Shown here piece by piece: positions 58,299 through 64,000 of a stretch of 64,000 nt of DNA. The translations under genes were made by a program, and so were the position numbers. The notes under the pieces are model-generated. The model was given only the letters and a program-made list of their open reading frames with translations. It ran no database searches and had not been told where the DNA came from. Numbering within the stretch: position 1 is the first letter of the stretch; each line of letters opens with the position of its first letter. The stretch covers positions 310,001 to 374,000 of the forward strand of contig JAJTCM010000001.1 of assembly GCA_021325675.1 (NCBI GenBank), in the 5' to 3' direction. Origin of the DNA: Crocinitomicaceae bacterium. Lineage in GTDB: Bacteria; Bacteroidota; Bacteroidia; Flavobacteriales_D; Crocinitomicaceae.

Positions 58299-60878
58299 AT
58301 GAAGATGAAGTGGATTCAACTCTTTATGCTGCTATTATTAGCTCATTTTAATTATGCACAGGTCGTAAAATTCGGCTTTGAAAAGCTTGTGGAGCAAAAG
58401 CCGCATAAAAATATGCCTTTCGCAATCGTATATGAAGGCCCGCGAACGCTCGAGCTGCTGAAACAGCATCAGATCATCCCGAAAAAACTAACGAAAGAGT
58501 GGGTATACATCACCACGACGCCGGCTAAAATCAAGGAGCTCAACCAATCAGGCGCGATAAAAGACTTTTATTTTGAGAATTCCCGTCCGCAAATTTTTAA
58601 CGATTCTACGCGTGTAAAAACACATGTCGCTGAAGTTCAAACAGGGACCGGGGGGATTTCCATGCCCTACACAGGTAAAAATGTCGTTGTTGGTGTCGTA
58701 GACGACGGAATAGATTTTCGTCACCCGGATTTCATTGATGCAAATGGCAATACGCGTTTTTTATATCTTTGGGACCATGTGCTTGATTCGGCAGGAAACC
58801 CAAACATTCCCCAGCCTTATAATTATGGTTTGGTATATGACAGCGACGATATCAACCAGCATATTTCCGCTGCCCAGTACCCGGGTCTCGGCGGGCAATC
58901 TTTCCACGGGGCGAATGTAACCGGAATTGCTGCAGGAAACGGCTTGGCAAACGGGCAGAACAAAGGGATGGCACCTGATTCCAAAATGATCTTTGTGCGC
59001 ACGAACTTTGAGCTTGAAGACTGGTCGCTTTCTATTGCCGATGCCTGCCAGTTTATTTTTGAAAAGGCGGACGAATTGGGCATGCCTTGCGTCATTAACC
59101 TGAGCCTGGGGGACTATTACGGCTCGCATGACGGTCAGGACCCGGCAAGTGAGCTGATGGAAGACCTGCTGGATGAAAAACCGGGACGGATTATTGTCTG
59201 CGCTGCCGGGAACTCAGGCAATGTGGGTAAATACCACGCCGGCGGGGACGTTGATTCGGATACTTCCTTTGTCTGGTTCCGAAACAATCCCAATGGTGCC
59301 CTGGGTGCAAATACGATCCTCTTTGATTTATGGGCTACCCAAAGCCAGATGCAGCAAGTGCGTTTCGGCCTCGGGGCCAACCTCCCGTCTGGAACTTTTG
59401 CTTCCCGGGCGCAAACATCATTTTACAATACATCCACGGCACTGGGCGGTGTGATTTACGATACTTTGAAAAACAGCAACGGAAACAGGATCGCAACTAT
59501 TGAAATCTATCCTTCCATTGAATATGGGAATTATCATTTACAGGTGTTTTTCTCACACGTTGATTCAACGGACTACAATTATCGCTTTGCAACCACGGCA
59601 ATGGGCAGCGGGCATTATGACCTATGGTCGGGAACGGCGTTCGGGCTGAATTCAATGGTTCAAACCCTTCCCACAGCCGCTCAGTATCCCCCGATTGTTC
59701 ATTATCATCCGGCTGATTCACTGCAAAGCATAGTAAACGGCTGGGCATGTTCCGAAAAAGTGATTACGGTTGGAAATTTCGTCAACCGCCAGGGCTACAC
59801 TAATTTTGACGGTGATTTCATGCTGACGGCGGTAACTGCCGGTACGCTAAGCGTCAATTCCAGCAAAGGCCCGGCCCGAACAGGTTTGGTGAAACCGGAT
59901 ATCAGTGCCCCGGGCGATTTTACGGCAACGGCAACCACGTTGGATTACCTGGCGAACCCTGTTCATAATTTCAGGATCGACCAGGGCGGATGGCACCAGG
60001 TCAACGGTGGGACTTCCATGGCTTCGCCGGTGATTACCGGGATTGCAGCTTTGTATCTCGAAAAATGCAGCGGCGCTACCTACAGCGACTTCAAAAACGA
60101 CCTGACAGGCAATGCTTTCGGAGATGCTTTCACGGGGACTTTACCGAACTTCGGCTTTGGGTACGGGAAACCGCATGCTTTGAATACACTGCTGGAAACG
60201 AATTACGACATGGAAATTGCCGGTTCACATGTTTTGTGCGGTACACAGGCTGATCTCGGTACTACAGCTTCAGTTGCGCTGGATTCGACCGTATGGGATT
60301 TTAACGGGGCTTTGACAAATGCAGATCAGCTGACAATAACGTCTGCAGGGTTTTACACCGCTTATACTTACGATGACAGGGCCTGCAAAGAGCGTGATAC
60401 GTTAACCGTAAGCCAGGGCAATCCGCCGGCAATACCGGTTATTACTGAAAACTCGGGGGTACTGACTTCCTCAGCGGCAGCCAACTATCAATGGTACCTC
60501 AACGGAAACCTGCTTGCCGGCCAAACGCTTCAAAGTCTTATCGGGCCGATCAATCCAACGGGACAATACCGTGTTTCCACTACAGGACCGGACGGATGTG
60601 TTTCATTTTCATTGATTTATCAGCAAAACGCTTCTGTTATGGAGCAGGAAGCGCTGCCTGCTTTGAGTATTTACCCGAACCCGGTTGAAACGAGGCTCTA
60701 TCTTAATGCTTTGCCGGAATATGAGCATTTTTACATCCGTGACCTGCAGGGAAAAACCCTCTTCGAAACGCAGCAGCATTTAAGTGAGCTGAACGTTGAA
60801 AAGCTTGCAAAAGGAATTTATTTCATCCACCTTGTTTCTGAAAATAAAATTTTCACGACAAAATTTGAAAAAATGTAG
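58299..60878 (+). CDS. T9SS-exported subtilisin-like serine protease
   Basis: The 859-residue protein has a signal peptide (residues 1-20), an N-terminal pro-like region, and an S8 domain with Asp135 (VVDDGIDFRHPDF), His203 (SFHGANVTGI) and Ser573 (GTSMASPVITG), in the order expected. The family insertion between His and Ser is large. The C-terminus (about 780-859, LSIYPNPVETRLYLNALPEY to FTTKFEKM) is a type A T9SS sorting domain. It therefore is expected on or outside the cell surface. Start at ATG 58299. Confidence 0.93.
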   Translation: MKMKWIQLFMLLLLAHFNYAQVVKFGFEKLVEQKPHKNMPFAIVYEGPRTLELLKQHQIIPKKLTKEWVYITTTPAKIKELNQSGAIKDFYFENSRPQIFNDSTRVKTHVAEVQTGTGGISMPYTGKNVVVGVVDDGIDFRHPDFIDANGNTRFLYLWDHVLDSAGNPNIPQPYNYGLVYDSDDINQHISAAQYPGLGGQSFHGANVTGIAAGNGLANGQNKGMAPDSKMIFVRTNFELEDWSLSIADACQFIFEKADELGMPCVINLSLGDYYGSHDGQDPASELMEDLLDEKPGRIIVCAAGNSGNVGKYHAGGDVDSDTSFVWFRNNPNGALGANTILFDLWATQSQMQQVRFGLGANLPSGTFASRAQTSFYNTSTALGGVIYDTLKNSNGNRIATIEIYPSIEYGNYHLQVFFSHVDSTDYNYRFATTAMGSGHYDLWSGTAFGLNSMVQTLPTAAQYPPIVHYHPADSLQSIVNGWACSEKVITVGNFVNRQGYTNFDGDFMLTAVTAGTLSVNSSKGPARTGLVKPDISAPGDFTATATTLDYLANPVHNFRIDQGGWHQVNGGTSMASPVITGIAALYLEKCSGATYSDFKNDLTGNAFGDAFTGTLPNFGFGYGKPHALNTLLETNYDMEIAGSHVLCGTQADLGTTASVALDSTVWDFNGALTNADQLTITSAGFYTAYTYDDRACKERDTLTVSQGNPPAIPVITENSGVLTSSAAANYQWYLNGNLLAGQTLQSLIGPINPTGQYRVSTTGPDGCVSFSLIYQQNASVMEQEALPALSIYPNPVETRLYLNALPEYEHFYIRDLQGKTLFETQQHLSELNVEKLAKGIYFIHLVSENKIFTTKFEKM

Positions 60879-60899
60879 TGGAGGAAAATTATTAATTCT

Positions 60900-60907
60900 A
60901 TATTTGC
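60900..60907 (+). promoter_or_regulatory. -7 box TATATTTG for the DUF5606 gene
   Basis: Exact TAnnTTTG match, 17 nt before the ATG at 60925. Confidence 0.55.
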
Positions 60908-60924
60908 GCACTTAATAATTAAGC

Positions 60925-61503
60925 ATGAATTTAACAGGTATTATTTCTATTTCCGGTAAACCGGGTTTATACAAAGTTGTCGCTCAGGGAAAAAACAACA
61001 TTATCGTTGAGTCTCTGGAAGACAAAAAAAGAATCCCGGCTTACTCTTCAGACCGGATTTCCGCCCTCGATGACATCAGCATTTATACGTATGATGAAGA
61101 TGTTTCCCTGAAGGTGATCTTCAAATCCATCTACGAGAAAGAAAACGGTGCTGCGACTATTTCCCACAAGGAAGATAAAAGCAAGCTGGAAAAATACCTG
61201 CTCGAAGTCCTGCCGAATTACGACCAGGAACGTGTATATCCGTCCGACGTAAAAAAAATCTTCCAGTGGTACAATTTGCTGCACCAGGCCAATGAATTGA
61301 AATTCGAGGAAGAGAAAGAAGAAGCAAGCACAGACGAAGCTGAAAAACCGGCCAAAAAAGCTAAGTCAGCTGACGCAAAAGAAAAGCCTGCTGCGAAAGA
61401 GAAAAAAGCGGCTTCACCTAAAGCTGCGAAAGACAAAGCCCCGAAAGCGGCCGGCGTTAAAAAAGTTGCCCCTGTTAAAACAGGCGGTTCAAGAGGAAAG
61501 TAA
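60925..61503 (+). CDS. DUF5606 protein with basic Ala/Lys-rich tail
   Basis: The first 125 residues match DUF5606 (MNLTGIISISGKPGLYKVVA, NNIIVESLEDKKRIPAY, YDEDVSLKVIFKSIYEKENG, VYPSDVKKIFQWYNLL). The C-terminal 60 residues are Lys/Ala/Glu/Pro-rich (about 133-192: KPAAKEKKAASPKAAKDKAP-type) like histone H1-like or RNA-chaperone tails, and end GGSRGK. DUF5606 is widespread in Bacteroidota with unknown function. It has its own promoter and a terminator at 61532-61560. Confidence 0.88.
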   Translation: MNLTGIISISGKPGLYKVVAQGKNNIIVESLEDKKRIPAYSSDRISALDDISIYTYDEDVSLKVIFKSIYEKENGAATISHKEDKSKLEKYLLEVLPNYDQERVYPSDVKKIFQWYNLLHQANELKFEEEKEEASTDEAEKPAKKAKSADAKEKPAAKEKKAASPKAAKDKAPKAAGVKKVAPVKTGGSRGK

Positions 61504-61531
61504 GCGAAAGCTTTTAAAATATTAGATACAG

Positions 61532-61560
61532 AACCGGTCCGTTTAAGGCCGGTTTTTTTT
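61532..61560 (+). terminator. Intrinsic terminator after DUF5606
   Basis: AACCGG / CCGGTT stem with extra pairs, then eight T. Confidence 0.85.
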
Positions 61561-61602
61561 GTGCGGAAAAGTTTGAAGCGCTTTAAAATTACAGACGCAA
61601 AA

Positions 61603-61627
61603 AAGGGCTGCCCTGCGACAACCCTTC
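61603..61627 (-). terminator. Terminator of the convergent T9SS cargo gene
   Basis: AAGGG / CCCTT stem with inner pairs; on the minus strand TTTTTT follows. Confidence 0.65.
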
Positions 61628-61652
61628 TGAAATTTATGTTTTGAATAAAATG

Positions 61653-62612
61653 TTATTCGACCGTAAATTTGCGGTTCAGGACAGATCCGTCAGGAAACTG
61701 TGCTTTCAGGAAATACATCCCGGGTGTCAGGTCTTCCGTGCTGATACGAACAGACTGCTCTTCGCGGCTGCTGTTTACAGGCAGGCTTTTTCCGTTGATG
61801 TCCGAAATAGAAACAGCATCCGGGAATACGCCGTTAGATATACGCATCGTCACGTGATCTTTGGCCGGGTTAGGAAATACAGAAATGTTTTCCAGCTCTT
61901 CACGGCTTAAGCCAAGGCCCTGGGTTTCGAGATAATAACCATACTGGTTGTTTGTTCCCAGGCTTGACGTAAGGGTGGAAACCGAAGCAAGCTCAGAATG
62001 AAAGCCCGCTTTAAACCAGGAATACACTGTCACCAGGTAGTCAATGTCCATAAAATCAGATAAATCCGAATAATCCTGGATGTAAGCTACGCGGAGTACG
62101 TTATCGAAAGTACCTTCCGGTGTGATCAGTGTTCCGTAGCCATCTACTGTTCCGCTCATTGTCCCGACGCGCTGGAAAGCTACCCCGCTCGTAAATGTAG
62201 CATCAAAATCATCCGTGTAGCCGGCATTCATCTCCATAGGCAAAAAATACATTTTCATTGGGTCCTGGTAACTGATAATTGTACCGTTGGCGTTTATAGC
62301 ATGACAATACCAGCCGTTGTCGTTCATGTTGTAATAGGTTTGTGTCGTGCCGCTCGTCATGCTACTGTTTGTTCCGGGGTAATTTCCGTTGGCTGCCCCA
62401 TAGGTGTTGGTCATCGTACCGCTGTTGGTCAGGGCACTGAGGTCCCAGGTGACATTGTTTCCGGCTGCGCCCGGGTCATGGTAATTTCCGGAATACAGCG
62501 TAAAGGATTCGCCTGCGGAAGGACTGAAATCAGAGGCGTTGATGACCGGTTGTGCCCATAAACCGGCAGATAAGAGGAGTGCTGCCACTCCAAGTGTAAC
62601 TTTTTCGTTCAT
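61653..62612 (-). CDS. Secreted protein with type A T9SS sorting domain
   Basis: The 319-residue protein has a signal peptide (MNEKVTLGVAALLLSAGLWA), a beta-rich body with YYNMNDNGWYCHAINANGTI, and a C-terminal type A CTD (about 238-319: LENISVFPNPAKDHVTMRIS to GMYFLKAQFPDGSVLNRKFTVE). It should be exported across the outer membrane by the T9SS. No enzymatic motif is recognised. A TACATTTG box (62642-62635) lies 22 nt upstream. Confidence 0.88.
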   Translation of the reverse strand: MNEKVTLGVAALLLSAGLWAQPVINASDFSPSAGESFTLYSGNYHDPGAAGNNVTWDLSALTNSGTMTNTYGAANGNYPGTNSSMTSGTTQTYYNMNDNGWYCHAINANGTIISYQDPMKMYFLPMEMNAGYTDDFDATFTSGVAFQRVGTMSGTVDGYGTLITPEGTFDNVLRVAYIQDYSDLSDFMDIDYLVTVYSWFKAGFHSELASVSTLTSSLGTNNQYGYYLETQGLGLSREELENISVFPNPAKDHVTMRISNGVFPDAVSISDINGKSLPVNSSREEQSVRISTEDLTPGMYFLKAQFPDGSVLNRKFTVE

Positions 62613-62634
62613 AATGATTATTTTAAGATTTGAG

Positions 62635-62642
62635 CAAATGTA
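62635..62642 (-). promoter_or_regulatory. -7 box TACATTTG for the T9SS cargo gene
   Basis: Exact minus-strand TAnnTTTG match, 22 nt before the ATG at 62612, with TTG at 62660-62658 (15-nt spacing, somewhat short). Confidence 0.5.
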
Positions 62643-62751
62643 ACATTATTTGAAGATCAAGCTTTAAAAACTTTTGGATAAATTGGATAAATTCATCGGG
62701 ATTCATTAAATTTACCGCGAAATTTTTCAGTATCAAATTAAACAGAAAACT

Positions 62752-64000
62752 ATGATCTTTGATTTAGACATGATTAAGAAAGTGTATGCCAAATTCCCGG
62801 AGCGTATTGAAGCTGCGCGCCAGGTTGTAGGAAAACCGCTCACACTTTCTGAAAAAATCCTTTACGCACACTTATGGAACGGCAATGCTACCGAAGCTTA
62901 CGGGCGCGGGAAATCATACGTTGATTTTGCACCGGACCGTGTAGCGATGCAGGACGCAACTGCCCAGATGGCTTTGCTGCAATTTATGCAGGCCGGAAAA
63001 AAGAGGGTTGCAGTTCCGTCTACAGTGCATGCGGATCACCTGATCCAGGCGAAAGTAGGCGCTACCAAGGATTTGCAGGAGTCTTTAAATCAAAATAACG
63101 AAGTATTCAACTTCCTTTCTTCTATTTCAAATAAATACGGCATTGGTTTCTGGAAACCGGGAGCAGGTATCATCCACCAGGTGGTACTTGAGAATTACGC
63201 TTTCCCGGGCGGAATGATGATCGGAACGGATTCCCACACGGTAAACGCCGGAGGATTGGGAATGATCGCGATCGGTGTTGGTGGCGCCGATGCGGTTGAC
63301 GTAATGGCGGGTATGGCCTGGGAGCTTAAATTTCCGAAGCTGATCGGTGTAAAGCTGACAGGCGAGCTTAACGGCTGGACTTCAGCGAAAGACGTAATCC
63401 TGAAAGTAGCGGATATCCTCACTGTAAAAGGAGGGACCGGCGCTATCGTGGAGTACTTCGGCGACGGAGCAATTTCTTTGTCTTGTACAGGAAAAGGGAC
63501 AATTTGCAACATGGGGGCTGAGATCGGTGCAACGACTTCAACTTTCGGTTACGATGATTCTATGCGCCGTTACCTTGCTGCTACAGGCCGCCAGGACGTT
63601 GTAGATGCTGCTGACCAGATTGCTGAGCATTTAACAGGGGATCCTGAGGTTTATGCAAGCCCGGAAAAATATTTTGACCAGCTGATTGAAATCAACTTAT
63701 CAGAGCTTGAGCCGCATATCAACGGGCCTTTTACGCCGGATCGCGGAACACCGGTTTCCCGCATGAGAGCTGAAGCCCTTGAAAACGGCTGGCCGCTGAA
63801 AGTGGAGTGGGGACTGATCGGTTCCTGCACCAACTCTTCTTACGAAGATATGGCCCGTGCCGCTTCCATCGTTGAACAGGCTGTAGCAAATGGTATTACA
63901 CCGAGAGCTGAATTCGGGATCAACCCGGGATCGGAGCAGGTACGCTACACCATTGACCGTGACGGTATTATCGCTACTTTCGAGAAAATGGGAACGAAAG
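62752..64000 (+). CDS. Aconitate hydratase (5' part, open at the window end)
   Basis: Converts citrate to isocitrate in the TCA cycle with a [4Fe-4S] cluster. From ATG 62752 the frame reads [20 protein letters not shown] and stays open to the end of the window (416 codons visible). Matching blocks include [72 protein letters not shown] with a cluster-ligand Cys, and [13 protein letters not shown]. The N-terminal pattern is that of mitochondrial-type aconitase. The remaining C-terminal half lies beyond the window. Confidence 0.95.
   Translation, partial: MIFDLDMIKKVYAKFPERIEAARQVVGKPLTLSEKILYAHLWNGNATEAYGRGKSYVDFAPDRVAMQDATAQMALLQFMQAGKKRVAVPSTVHADHLIQAKVGATKDLQESLNQNNEVFNFLSSISNKYGIGFWKPGAGIIHQVVLENYAFPGGMMIGTDSHTVNAGGLGMIAIGVGGADAVDVMAGMAWELKFPKLIGVKLTGELNGWTSAKDVILKVADILTVKGGTGAIVEYFGDGAISLSCTGKGTICNMGAEIGATTSTFGYDDSMRRYLAATGRQDVVDAADQIAEHLTGDPEVYASPEKYFDQLIEINLSELEPHINGPFTPDRGTPVSRMRAEALENGWPLKVEWGLIGSCTNSSYEDMARAASIVEQAVANGITPRAEFGINPGSEQVRYTIDRDGIIATFEKMGTK

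Overview
The window looks like chromosomal DNA of a Bacteroidota member, most likely order Flavobacteriales (a Crocinitomicaceae/Fluviicola-like genome is my guess, not proven). The reasons are the TAnnTTTG -7 promoter boxes with a TTG/TTTG element about 19 nt upstream, the near absence of Shine-Dalgarno sequences, type IX secretion components and cargo (PorQ, three proteins with type A C-terminal sorting domains), an archaeal/eukaryal-type prolyl-tRNA synthetase, many MKK-type lipoproteins and outer-membrane barrels, and a chromosomal subclass B1 metallo-beta-lactamase. I see no prophage, insertion sequence or CRISPR array.

Layout. 1-20.2 kb: a truncated OmpP1/FadL-like barrel with a Gly/Tyr-rich lipoprotein, divergent from proS; two identical tandem tRNA-Glu genes with rpsT; a porin; fabG; a compact meaB / S4-domain / YfcE-type phosphoesterase / porQ run; a strongly codon-biased outer-membrane protein; then many small single-gene units (acyltransferase, GNATs, HMA protein, methyltransferase, OsmC, DUF4180, VOC, cold-shock protein, SIMPL, DUF1801). 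20.5-24 kb: tRNA-Arg, tRNA-Pro and tRNA-Ser on the minus strand, with a strange tRNA-fragment/palindrome repeat in front of tRNA-Arg, then map with a membrane protein, and sucC. 24.3-29.9 kb: a tightly packed plus-strand run of an alpha/beta hydrolase, an outer-membrane protein, a B1 metallo-beta-lactamase, a glycosylasparaginase and a GH2 beta-mannosidase. The last two suggest breakdown of Asn-linked glycans.

30-34.3 kb: tRNA-Asp, a dihydrouridine synthase, and an overlapping lipoprotein / ECF sigma factor / predicted envelope-spanning anti-sigma gene set. 34.4-43.3 kb: a radical SAM protein and a general-stress cluster (DUF6799, iron-permease-like protein, DUF2383 four-helix bundle, KatE-type catalase, FAD-Rieske oxidoreductase, a remnant resembling a DUF892 ferritin-like protein, DUF4142 lipoprotein, YflT-like protein). 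43.4-46.4 kb: an overlapping di-heme oxidoreductase / Rieske / porin operon. 46.4-64 kb: polysaccharide deacetylase, a DsbD pair, an RlpA-like protein, T9SS cargo, tex, DUF1572, two divergent subtilases, a DUF5606 protein and the 5' part of an aconitase gene.

Two themes recur. Several genes have a -7 box only 4-8 nt before the start codon, which predicts leaderless or almost leaderless mRNAs and fixes several start codons. Many gaps hold degenerate AT-rich repeat families or the palindrome CCCGATAGCTATCGGG. The best candidates for new biology are the tRNA-Arg leader repeat, the predicted trans-envelope anti-sigma factor with its internal Trp repeats, and the lactamase inside a glycoprotein-degradation operon.
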